A stretch of 5,837 nt of DNA from Prevotella sp. (GTDB lineage: Bacteria; Bacteroidota; Bacteroidia; Bacteroidales; Bacteroidaceae). This document shows positions 1 through 5,837 of this stretch, piece by piece. The translations under genes were made by a program, and so were the position numbers. The notes under the pieces are model-generated. The model searched no databases, had not been told where the DNA came from, and worked only from the letters and a program-made list of their open reading frames with translations. The stretch is from contig JAJPYV010000188.1 in assembly GCA_021204735.1 (NCBI GenBank), positions 1-5,837 of the forward strand. The letters run 5' to 3'. How positions within the stretch are numbered: position 1 is the first letter of the stretch; each line of letters starts with the position of its first letter.

Positions 1-210
1 GAAGTATCGGAATGTCCTCGTGAACCCGATCCGGAACTCCCTTTTACGGACTGGGAACTTGGGAATATGAAAACGTGATTCGGCCACTGATACAAACAGT
101 CGTCGATCCATCTTTTCTGTTTCATCTGATTTTTATCGGACAGCAATGATTACATATATTTTTGACTGATGCTTTCACCTTGGTTCTTCTCCCACCTCAG
201 AACTAATGGA
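1..210. other. Window-edge region without an intact gene
   Basis: This is the stretch downstream of the polymerase gene. Short open frames run off the left edge: one on the minus strand from an ATG at 111 (37 codons, Arg/Phe-rich, begins MDRRLFVSVAES), one on the minus strand from an ATG at 125 (begins MKQKRWIDDCLYQ), and plus-strand frames ending at stops near 78 and 70. None has a recognisable domain or a convincing ribosome binding site, so none is called. The first 60 bases are about 52% GC by count, clearly above the AT-rich polymerase gene beside them, which suggests a change of module. I see no strong terminator hairpin; ctgat-tttt-atcgg at 126-139 is a weak stem not followed directly by a T run. 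A possible glycosyltransferase remnant is listed separately. Confidence 0.5.
80..179 (-). pseudogene. Possible decayed start of a family-2 glycosyltransferase
   Basis: In one frame, bases 174-136 (read on the minus strand) encode KHQSKIYVIIAVR followed at once by a TAA stop. The run IYVIIAV resembles the first beta strand of GT-A family-2 glycosyltransferases (typical start: M..IyVIIPVyNR). After 14 bases a second frame (121-80) reads NRKDGSTTVCISGR, which would continue such a start (NRxExTxxCLxSL) if the frames were joined. A GTG at 179-177 is followed by AAAG; with one A fewer it would read in frame into KHQSKIYVIIAVR. So at least two indels would be needed for an intact start. This fits a broken gene at the end of a polysaccharide operon, but the segments are short and chance is a real alternative. 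Nothing beyond base 80 is clearly alignable by eye. Confidence 0.28.
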
Positions 211-1470
211 TTACTCGTTGGTTGAATAGTATTTTTCATCATCATCCTTCCACTTGACCATATCTATATTAGAAAGTCCCCATGCCATGAAAAGGAGCGT
301 GAGATATTTTGAGTAGCTGATAGTAATAGTAAATATCAAGAAAAAGCAGAACATTGCAAGGAACCAACGATTGTTTTTATATTTTCGGGAGTAATAGAAA
401 GGTATTAATAACAAGACGCCGATATATAGTATTAAAGTATAAATGCCGCCACGGGCAAATAGGGCAAATAACGAGTTGCTGGTGCCCGCATTTTTCCCGA
501 TTCCCGATAAAACTCCTAAACCCTCTCTTGACGTTAATCCCACACCGATAATCGGGTGTTCCAGTCCTATTTGTATGCAACGTTGAATATCACTACTACG
601 AGCGTTTATTGAGCCTCCTCCTGTTTCCATTTTATTTTCCATAACAGCAGATGCCGCTACGAATCCACCATATAATAGTAAAGGAAGCAATAAAACGAAA
701 AAAGCGCGGTGTTTGTAGATTATTTTCTTATAAAGGAACCAACCGGCCAATAATAACAAAAAAAATTGACCGGTTGTTGTTAAGGTTGTGAAAACTGTTG
801 TAGCCAAGATGCAAATTTTTTTTTTCGATTTTATTGGCCGGATGAAACATTCAATAATTAGTGCTACACATAACGCCATATTATACATAGGACCTTCATT
901 GAAAATGCCTGTATTACGCCAAATCGTTGTACCCAACGGGGCTACTGATTGTGTCTCAAAATAGATCCCGAAATATGAAGGGATAAAAAACTTATTGGGA
1001 GCCCATTCGTATGGCATTCTGCCAGTAGATGGTATGACATGTATGATTGAACATAAGAACCACATAACAAGAGATATCACAGCCAATGCAACCATTAAGT
1101 TGGAATATCGTAGAAATATTGAAAGATAAACTGATGTACTCATTTTCTTTCTTAAGTAAAGATATATCCAGAATAACGGCAACATTATTACATAAATTCT
1201 GATATAAGTTAAAAATGCATCATCTTTCACTAGAAACATAGGGAATAATGCACCTATCCAATATATGAATACTTGACCGTTTATTTTTTTATTGATCGAA
1301 TAATGTGACTTCAATATCAAGATCAATAAAAGGACTATAGGCATTAGTTGTATAGTTCTTTTAACTATCGGGAAAACTGTATATGGTGTATTAAATTCCA
1401 GAATAATGCAAAGTGCCGATGTATATTCCAACACTATATTTATTCTATCGCTTATACTCATAGTGCGCAT
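211..1470 (-). CDS. wzy: O-antigen polymerase-like membrane protein (probable Wzy)
   Basis: A 419-residue, very hydrophobic protein with roughly ten to twelve predicted membrane segments (for example about 38-54, 85-106, 113-143, 219-247, 256-275, 339-359, 367-385). It resembles the O-antigen ligase/polymerase superfamily. There is a large soluble loop at about 144-195 ending in RNTGIFNEGPMYN (185-197), comparable to the 'R..GiF.Ep' element of the family. A second loop at about 277-335 contains ARSSDIQRCIQIGLEHPIIGVG (290-311) and NSLFALFARGG (332-342), the usual 'R...w..al..f...pi.G.G' and 'hN..l......Gi' pattern. By family knowledge it would polymerise undecaprenyl-linked repeat units in the periplasm; a ligase role is the main alternative, but position inside a biosynthesis cluster favours a polymerase. 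The start at ATG 1470 lies 23 bp after the acyltransferase stop; a second ATG at 1461 is possible. No clear Shine-Dalgarno sequence. Codons 216-219 contain an A10 tract. Confidence 0.85.
   Translation of the reverse strand: MRTMSISDRINIVLEYTSALCIILEFNTPYTVFPIVKRTIQLMPIVLLLILILKSHYSINKKINGQVFIYWIGALFPMFLVKDDAFLTYIRIYVIMLPLFWIYLYLRKKMSTSVYLSIFLRYSNLMVALAVISLVMWFLCSIIHVIPSTGRMPYEWAPNKFFIPSYFGIYFETQSVAPLGTTIWRNTGIFNEGPMYNMALCVALIIECFIRPIKSKKKICILATTVFTTLTTTGQFFLLLLAGWFLYKKIIYKHRAFFVLLLPLLLYGGFVAASAVMENKMETGGGSINARSSDIQRCIQIGLEHPIIGVGLTSREGLGVLSGIGKNAGTSNSLFALFARGGIYTLILYIGVLLLIPFYYSRKYKNNRWFLAMFCFFLIFTITISYSKYLTLLFMAWGLSNIDMVKWKDDDEKYYSTNE
816..825 (-). repeat. A10 homopolymer tract inside the polymerase gene
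   Basis: Ten uninterrupted T on the plus strand, so ten A on the coding strand, spanning Lys216-Lys218 and the first base of Ile219 (AAA AAA AAA ATT). Read by hand, gain of one A leads to a stop at codon 248 and loss of one A to a stop at codon 230, both before the second conserved loop. Such a tract can slip in replication or transcription. A-rich runs are less surprising in an AT-rich gene than the G9 tract upstream. Confidence 0.9.
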
Positions 1471-1493
1471 GTTTTATATTTAAGCTGTTTATG

Positions 1494-2558
1494 TTAAGGT
1501 ACAATATCTCTTATTACCGACATTCTCTTCATTATAAGAATACAAACGAGTGTAATTACATATATAATCAAGAAGCCAAAATAGCGATTATCTAAGCCGA
1601 AACCAAAATGTCTAATGAATGAAAGCACAAATCCATGTAGTAAATATATCCCAAAAGAGCATGAACTTAGTTTGTGAAACAACTCAGGTGTAAGATGGAG
1701 CCTACTAATAATTATGTGCCAATCCTGATTCTTAAACCATAAAAAAACAGCTATGGACATAAAGAAACAAGTAGGAGAAGTATAATTGAACGCCCTCTCG
1801 GAACCATTAATCACATTCATGACTATTATCATGCCCGTGAAATGCAGGATGGCGGACAAAATAGCCAGCCTGTAATAAAGCCTTGTATTTGTAAATACTT
1901 TAGTCTTAATGAGGATATAACCCATGCAACCATATATCAATAAATTGGTTCCCAACGGGAAAATGTTTCCACCATAGTAAACCGTACCGTTGAAATAATC
2001 TATCCCGAACAACCCGAAAATGAAAGGTAACAAAGAATTGAATAAAAAGGAAAAATAAACCAACCACTTGATTGTTCCATTGGGAGCATGCTTGAAAAAG
2101 ACACTCAAGAAGGGAATCGTCAGATAAAAAGCGAAAAGTGAAACAAAAAACCACATGTGACCGTTGAATTTCCCGTTTATAAACATTGTAATATATTCCT
2201 GCCATCTTAGGGGTTCATCCAAATGAGTTATAATAAAGATTACGGCATAAAAGAGACTCCATGCTAAAAAAGGAACTCCAATCCTGCGAAATCTCCTGAT
2301 ATAAAAGCTTTTCCACCCCCCCCCATGGCTATTATTGTAATCTATTAGATTGCAACCACTCAGCATAAGGAATATACAGACCGGCCACAATACAATTGTA
2401 TGGGTAAACATCCCAAATATGTATGACATATTAAATATCCCATCCCAATTATGCACCGGACCATTGGAGCAATGCAAAAGAATCACTCCCAATGTGGCGA
2501 CAATATTCAGTATATCCATCCATAAGATGCGTTCTTTCTTAACTATCTTTGAATCCAT
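1494..2558 (-). CDS. Membrane O-acyltransferase, acyltransferase-3 family
   Basis: A 354-residue multi-pass membrane protein of the acyltransferase-3 family (the OafA/WecH-like group), which typically transfers acetyl or other short acyl groups to sugars of surface polysaccharides at the inner membrane. Family signs are visible in order: R10 and the stretch WMDILNIVATLGVILLH (13-29) with the conserved His29; the basic RRFRRIGVPFLAW (88-100); HMWFFVSLFAFYLTIPFL (134-151); and LSSCSFGIYLLHGFVL (297-312). Length is normal for the family. The ATG at 2558 is chosen because it sits 8 bp after the pyruvyl transferase stop, directly behind AAAAGGG, and gives the usual short N-terminus; a longer frame reaching back to 2663 would overlap the previous gene by almost 100 bases. 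Asn18 stands where many relatives have Arg. A G9 tract encodes Gly79-Gly81 and makes the gene a candidate for phase variation. The acyl group and sugar cannot be told from sequence. Confidence 0.92.
   Translation of the reverse strand: MDSKIVKKERILWMDILNIVATLGVILLHCSNGPVHNWDGIFNMSYIFGMFTHTIVLWPVCIFLMLSGCNLIDYNNSHGGGWKSFYIRRFRRIGVPFLAWSLFYAVIFIITHLDEPLRWQEYITMFINGKFNGHMWFFVSLFAFYLTIPFLSVFFKHAPNGTIKWLVYFSFLFNSLLPFIFGLFGIDYFNGTVYYGGNIFPLGTNLLIYGCMGYILIKTKVFTNTRLYYRLAILSAILHFTGMIIVMNVINGSERAFNYTSPTCFFMSIAVFLWFKNQDWHIIISRLHLTPELFHKLSSCSFGIYLLHGFVLSFIRHFGFGLDNRYFGFLIIYVITLVCILIMKRMSVIRDIVP
2316..2324 (-). repeat. G9 homopolymer tract inside the acyltransferase gene
   Basis: Nine uninterrupted C on the plus strand, so nine G on the coding strand, forming three consecutive GGG codons (Gly79-81) between His78 and Trp82. 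Read by hand, loss of one G gives a TAG stop at codon 98 (bases 2266-2264) and gain of one G gives a TGA stop at codon 115, so either slip removes most of the protein. Poly-G tracts of this length in polysaccharide-modifying genes are classic slipped-strand contingency sites in Campylobacter, Helicobacter and Neisseria. The present length is in frame (gene 'on'). Confidence 0.95.
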
Positions 2559-2566
2559 CCCTTTTA

Positions 2567-3823
2567 TCAGTTTTCTATTTCGTATTTCAAAAACTTCATC
2601 GATTCTTTTATTTCTGCATCCAAAATGGGCGTAACTGTAGAATAATCCACCGGTTGGTGCCAATCCATCTTTTCATGGGAGACATATATCTTATATCTTA
2701 ATCCGTATCTACCAATAATATCGTACATGCGTGTGTTTTGTGATCCTGTTTCAGAATCGATGTTTTTCAGGGCATGCACGAAATCCTTCTTGAATTTCAA
2801 GGCGAACACGGTGGCATGGAAGGAATCCATGCAGACGTATGATGAATGCTGGAGAAGATATACCCATTCGTATGGACCGCCGTCTTTATACAGTCGGCCG
2901 CCGCCATAGTTCAAGGGACGGTTGTAACACTCCAACGTGATTACATCCTCTATTCCGGTAAATCTTTTGGCGTCTTGTACCATTTGTTCATAAATATCCC
3001 TGTGTTGGCCACCGACGAAATAACAGAATATATACCGTTCGGGAAGCGGTAACTCCAAGGCCGCCATATTACTGAATGCTGTCCACTCCTCAACCGACAA
3101 GAGATAAGTGGGGTCAACGACGAGCCTTACATCCGTGCGCCCCATCAGTTCATTCAGCAATTCTACCGAGCGTTGTTCGCGTACACCGATATGGCTGAAC
3201 TTGAGGAGATCTCGCTTCATGCGTTCTTTTACAAGTTCGGGCAATTCGGGCTGGGAAATGCTTGAAGAGTAGGCTATCCGTTTCTTGTCACTCCCGAATT
3301 CCACGAACATCATGGGGTTGAAGCCGCCGCAATATGGGTTCCAGATTTGGTCGCTGCCAGTAATAAATAGGTCTGTTTCAGTGGACACTTCATCGTATTG
3401 CTTGTGCGTGTATATCCTCCGCATCTTGAAATTGCCGTCCTCGAATGTGAATTTGTACACTTTCTTCCATTGCAGGTTCTTACACTTGTATGCCTTGTAA
3501 AGCTTCTCATATCCCGGCAACCTGCTTAACAAGTATAGCAGCCGATGGTTGGGCAATTCGAGGATAACTGGAGCCTTCTTTGTCGGGACGTTTATTGTTG
3601 TTTGATATTTGCGCTTTTTATATTTGCGGATAATTGATTTGGGAAGGATGTGTCTCAGCAATTTCTTCAATCGCTGTACAATTGTAAGCGGCTTCTTTTC
3701 CCTGCCGTTATAGATAAACTCCACATCATGCCCCATCTTCCGTAAGACATGATTCAATGCGTATGATTGAAGACAAGTCCCGAAATTAGGATGGGGTGCG
3801 AAGGTGACCAGCTTGATTCTCAT
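2567..3823 (-). CDS. Polysaccharide pyruvyl transferase family protein
   Basis: A 418-residue soluble protein of the polysaccharide pyruvyl transferase family, whose characterised members move the enolpyruvyl group of phosphoenolpyruvate onto a sugar to form a ketal in exopolysaccharides and capsules. Visible family motifs: NFGTCLQSYAL near the N-terminus (13-23), a basic linker at about 43-77, TGSDQIWNP (155-163), GVREQRS (213-219), VVDPTYLL (235-242) and the C-terminal MDSFHATVFAL (332-342), which matches the 'DSFHgtifs' signature. Length is usual. The ATG at 3823 is 38 bp after the stop of the MenD-like gene; the gap holds a 16-bp perfect palindrome ending 4 bases before the ATG and no clear Shine-Dalgarno sequence. 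The gene runs to 8 bp before the acyltransferase, suggesting coupled translation. A sampled 60-base line of it is about 48% GC, well above the polymerase gene. Some family members act outside pyruvylation, so the exact reaction is inferred. Confidence 0.9.
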   Translation of the reverse strand: MRIKLVTFAPHPNFGTCLQSYALNHVLRKMGHDVEFIYNGREKKPLTIVQRLKKLLRHILPKSIIRKYKKRKYQTTINVPTKKAPVILELPNHRLLYLLSRLPGYEKLYKAYKCKNLQWKKVYKFTFEDGNFKMRRIYTHKQYDEVSTETDLFITGSDQIWNPYCGGFNPMMFVEFGSDKKRIAYSSSISQPELPELVKERMKRDLLKFSHIGVREQRSVELLNELMGRTDVRLVVDPTYLLSVEEWTAFSNMAALELPLPERYIFCYFVGGQHRDIYEQMVQDAKRFTGIEDVITLECYNRPLNYGGGRLYKDGGPYEWVYLLQHSSYVCMDSFHATVFALKFKKDFVHALKNIDSETGSQNTRMYDIIGRYGLRYKIYVSHEKMDWHQPVDYSTVTPILDAEIKESMKFLKYEIEN

Positions 3824-3861
3824 GGCAATTTACAATTGTAAATGCTTAACATAATATGGCC
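3824..3861 (-). promoter_or_regulatory. Intergenic gap with a perfect 16-bp palindrome
   Basis: The 38 bp between the MenD-like stop codon and the pyruvyl transferase start contain atttacaattgtaaat at 3828-3843, a perfect self-complementary sequence. In the mRNA it lies 4 bases upstream of the AUG, where it could form a weak AU-rich hairpin affecting initiation, or it could be a dimeric protein site. The palindrome is directly seen; any function is inference, since AT-rich palindromes also arise by chance. Confidence 0.4.
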
Positions 3862-5619
3862 TTATTTGCCTAACAGCCGTTTTATAGTCTTTTGTGTGCT
3901 GGCTCCCAATGTGGATTTAGCCAACTCCTTTGTTTTATTCTTCAGTACGCACATGGCATCGGTCACTAAATCTTCCAACAATTTCAAAGCTGAAGTCTCG
4001 CTCTCGGTGTCTGTAAAAGCCTCGAATATCATCGGCTTGTCAGCCGCTTCGGATTTGAAGAAGCTTTTGCAAACAGTGATAAATTGCTCTTTGTCGCTTG
4101 CCGAAAAATATTGGTAGCCCAAACTCTCCGCAAGATTTTTTACAAATGACCTTGACCGGTTCCCATTGTGCCCACCCGCTGCCATATACTTGTCCGTTTC
4201 TTCACCGAATATATACCCGTTGTGGTTTATCAACCTAAACTCCATACCCTTGCCATTGTTGACAAGGAGTATTCGAACGTTATTCCCTACATGGCGATTA
4301 CCCAATATGTTCATATCATAGAAAAAAGCGAGATCACCCAATATAGCATAATGGATCCTGTTCGGAGAGGATAGGGACGAGCCAATCATAGTGGACATAA
4401 TGCCGTCTATGCCGAATCCGCCTGTATTGCTATATGATGACACAGAAGAAGGTATTTCGAAGAAATTCCACGAACGCAGCGAATTCAGTATGCCGAAATA
4501 AACGACTGATTTGTCTGGAAGTAACATGGATGCATATTGTGCCATCCATATATTGGAAAAAGGAAGTTCGGGAATGGCTGAGTGCAATTCTTTGTTCAAT
4601 ATCTCCCAACTTTTCCTTTGCTCGCATTTAGGTATTTCGACGGCTGAAGCGTATCTTTTGAAGAAATCTGTTTCCGACATCTCGAATACGGATGTAAGGC
4701 GTTTAAACTGGTCCCTTATCTCGCCGTCCTCGTTGACTCTCCAAACTTCTTTGGCTTTAAATGAAAAAGCCTCATATCCTCCGGACATTTCACCGATGTG
4801 GATAAGTAGATCTATATCCAACAAATCGATATGCCTGCTTTTCTGCAATCCAGCCAAGGAAGAGAGTACCCTATATTTACCTTTAAAGTTGCTTGTATGG
4901 TCACACAATACGACAGCATCGTATTGGGCGCAAAAAGTATCAATTATATGCATATCATTATCACTCCACCTGTGATGGGCCCCGACAAAGACGGCGATGC
5001 GTCCTTGAGGCATATCGGGGAATCGGTCGCTCTGAGTATAATAATTGATTTTTTTAATTGAGGGGAGATGCTTTATGCTGTAATCAAAGCTATAAGTTGT
5101 CGTCAGGTTGATATGCACAGGACCACCTCCATGTTTAGTCAATGCTTGCAGAGCCTTGTTGATTTTGATATAGCAATCCCATTTGTCCGTTCCGTCTTTG
5201 ACTGTCTGAAGATGGACGCTTTTAACGGTAACGTCCAAAGGTGGATTACTCCGGTCAGTTACCTGCGCATTTAAATGGCCAACTCTTGAAATGTCCTGTG
5301 TAGAGGTTATGGCGACAATGGGAAGTTTCCTATAGTATGCTTCCGTAAGTGCAGGCATATAATTCCTTGCGGAAGTTGCTCCCGTACAGCTTATAATTAC
5401 CGGTTCCCCTGATTCTTCGGAAAGACCGCATGCCATGTAAGCTGCCGACCTCTCATCTATGCATGAATACATTTCAAAGAAAGTGTCATGTTGGATGCTT
5501 CCGACAAAGGTTATGTTGGTAGCCCCGGGAGATACCACAACTTTCTTGATACCATATTCTTTCAACAGCGCTATCAATAGCAGGTGATTCTGCTCTGAGG
5601 TATAGAATAATTCGCTCAT
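3862..5619 (-). CDS. MenD-like thiamine-diphosphate-dependent enzyme of unknown substrate
   Basis: A 585-residue cytoplasmic enzyme with the three-domain layout of MenD (SEPHCHC synthase). The N-terminal pyrimidine-binding domain (about 1-180) has VVSPGATN (28-35), DERSA (55-59) whose Glu56 corresponds to the cofactor-activating Glu of MenD, and TGATSARNY (79-87). A central domain spans about 200-325. The C-terminal diphosphate domain has SNTGGFGIDG (397-406) and GDLAFFYDMN (428-437) followed by NN at 454-455, the spacing of the Mg-TPP motif. True MenD, as I recall the E. coli enzyme, has SPGSRST, a TADRP segment and SNRGASGIDG; here the Arg of the first and last and the DRP are replaced, arguing against the menaquinone reaction. 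A Lys-rich tail follows about residue 545. Position among polysaccharide genes suggests 2-oxo-acid decarboxylation and carboligation for an unusual sugar or substituent. The ATG at 5619 is preferred, 46 bp after the upstream stop; the frame stays open to a TTG at 5685, which would overlap that gene. Confidence 0.85.
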   Translation of the reverse strand: MSELFYTSEQNHLLLIALLKEYGIKKVVVSPGATNITFVGSIQHDTFFEMYSCIDERSAAYMACGLSEESGEPVIISCTGATSARNYMPALTEAYYRKLPIVAITSTQDISRVGHLNAQVTDRSNPPLDVTVKSVHLQTVKDGTDKWDCYIKINKALQALTKHGGGPVHINLTTTYSFDYSIKHLPSIKKINYYTQSDRFPDMPQGRIAVFVGAHHRWSDNDMHIIDTFCAQYDAVVLCDHTSNFKGKYRVLSSLAGLQKSRHIDLLDIDLLIHIGEMSGGYEAFSFKAKEVWRVNEDGEIRDQFKRLTSVFEMSETDFFKRYASAVEIPKCEQRKSWEILNKELHSAIPELPFSNIWMAQYASMLLPDKSVVYFGILNSLRSWNFFEIPSSVSSYSNTGGFGIDGIMSTMIGSSLSSPNRIHYAILGDLAFFYDMNILGNRHVGNNVRILLVNNGKGMEFRLINHNGYIFGEETDKYMAAGGHNGNRSRSFVKNLAESLGYQYFSASDKEQFITVCKSFFKSEAADKPMIFEAFTDTESETSALKLLEDLVTDAMCVLKNKTKELAKSTLGASTQKTIKRLLGK

Positions 5620-5665
5620 ACTTAACTCGTTTATACTGAAAAAATAATCATAAATAGTGCTATTT

Positions 5666-5837
5666 TTACATGGTATACAGGCCAAGCCGTATTATCAGGC
5701 ATTTCAGAAGCGATTTCATTCCGGTTATATATTTCAAGTTTGTCCATTCTCCGGTAAGGCGGTCTTTCCCCGCTTCCTTGGGCCAACTGATACTCCTGAA
5801 AGAGGGATGGTCTATAAATTGGGACAAACAGTCGGAC
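5666..5837 (-). CDS. C-terminal end of an unidentified upstream gene (partial)
   Basis: A minus-strand frame entering from the right edge gives 56 codons and stops at TAA (5668-5666). It reads SDCLSQFIDHPSFRSISWPK at the start and ends KSLLKCLIIRLGLYTM, with an ordinary mix of charged, aromatic and hydrophobic residues. I do not recognise the family; basic hydrophobic tails of this kind occur in glycosyltransferases and other polysaccharide enzymes, but that is only context. A competing frame in the same strand stays open to a stop at 5633-5631, 11 bp before the MenD-like ATG; its translation (QGSGERPPYRRMDK in the middle) looks less protein-like to me, but it cannot be excluded. Either way the upstream gene is co-directional and probably in the same operon. 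Confidence 0.55.
   Translation of the reverse strand, partial: SDCLSQFIDHPSFRSISWPKEAGKDRLTGEWTNLKYITGMKSLLKCLIIRLGLYTM

Noticed and set aside
2559..2663. N-terminal extension of the acyltransferase frame to 2663
   Set aside because: It would overlap the end of the pyruvyl transferase gene by almost 100 bases, and the added residues are soluble and unlike the family; the ATG at 2558 sits right behind AAAAGGG and a clean stop.
3842..4975. Plus-strand open frames opposite the MenD-like gene (such as 3842-4117 and 4511-4975)
   Set aside because: They are antisense shadows of a well-supported gene, with no domain, no ribosome binding site and implausible composition.
5085..5092. Minus-strand TAGCTTTG, matching the Bacteroides -7 consensus TAnnTTTG
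   Set aside because: It is inside the MenD-like gene, not near any start, and has no TTG-type upstream element at the expected spacing.
5652..5665. Inverted repeat aaatag-tg-ctattt just after the upstream gene's stop
   Set aside because: The arms are only six AT-rich pairs with a two-base loop and no GC core or following T run on the coding strand, so it is not a credible terminator.
5620..5685. N-terminal extension of the MenD-like frame to position 5685 (22 extra residues)
   Set aside because: The extension starts with TTG, not ATG, and overlaps the end of the upstream gene; the residues are not MenD-like. The ATG at 5619 gives the family's normal start.
1..5837. Possible CRISPR array, tRNA, insertion sequence or invertible promoter
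   Set aside because: No regularly spaced repeats, cloverleaf, transposase motif, or long inverted repeats flanking a promoter were seen on either strand.

Overview
The window looks like the interior of a surface-polysaccharide (O-antigen or capsule type) biosynthesis cluster, probably from a Bacteroidales bacterium. Support for that host is indirect: moderate-to-low GC with AT-rich membrane-protein genes, weak or absent Shine-Dalgarno sequences, short gaps in a single-direction gene string, and a combination of families common in Bacteroides/Prevotella/Parabacteroides polysaccharide loci. No 16S gene or other lineage marker is present.

All confident genes lie on the minus strand, so transcription runs from high to low coordinates. 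In order they are: (1) the last ~56 codons of an unidentified upstream gene (5837-5666); (2) a 585-residue thiamine-diphosphate enzyme with the MenD architecture (5619-3862); (3) a polysaccharide pyruvyl transferase family protein (3823-2567); (4) a membrane acyltransferase of the acyltransferase-3 family (2558-1494); (5) a multi-pass O-antigen polymerase-like protein, probable Wzy (1470-211). The 210 bases beyond it hold no intact gene I can defend, but may hold the decayed start of a family-2 glycosyltransferase. Gaps are 46, 38, 8 and 23 bp, with no terminator or internal promoter I could recognise, so the set reads as one operon.

A plausible division of labour (inference) is as follows. 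The MenD-like enzyme makes or attaches an unusual carbon unit by TPP-dependent 2-oxo-acid chemistry. The pyruvyl-transferase family protein and the acyltransferase decorate the repeat unit. The polymerase links repeat units on the periplasmic side.

Two points deserve most attention. First, the MenD-like protein keeps the TPP machinery but lacks several residues that in true MenD contact isochorismate or 2-oxoglutarate, so it probably has a different, undescribed substrate. Second, the acyltransferase carries an uninterrupted G9 tract (coding strand) and the adjacent polymerase an A10 tract; a one-base slip in either gives early termination, so both could be phase-variable switches of surface-polysaccharide structure.
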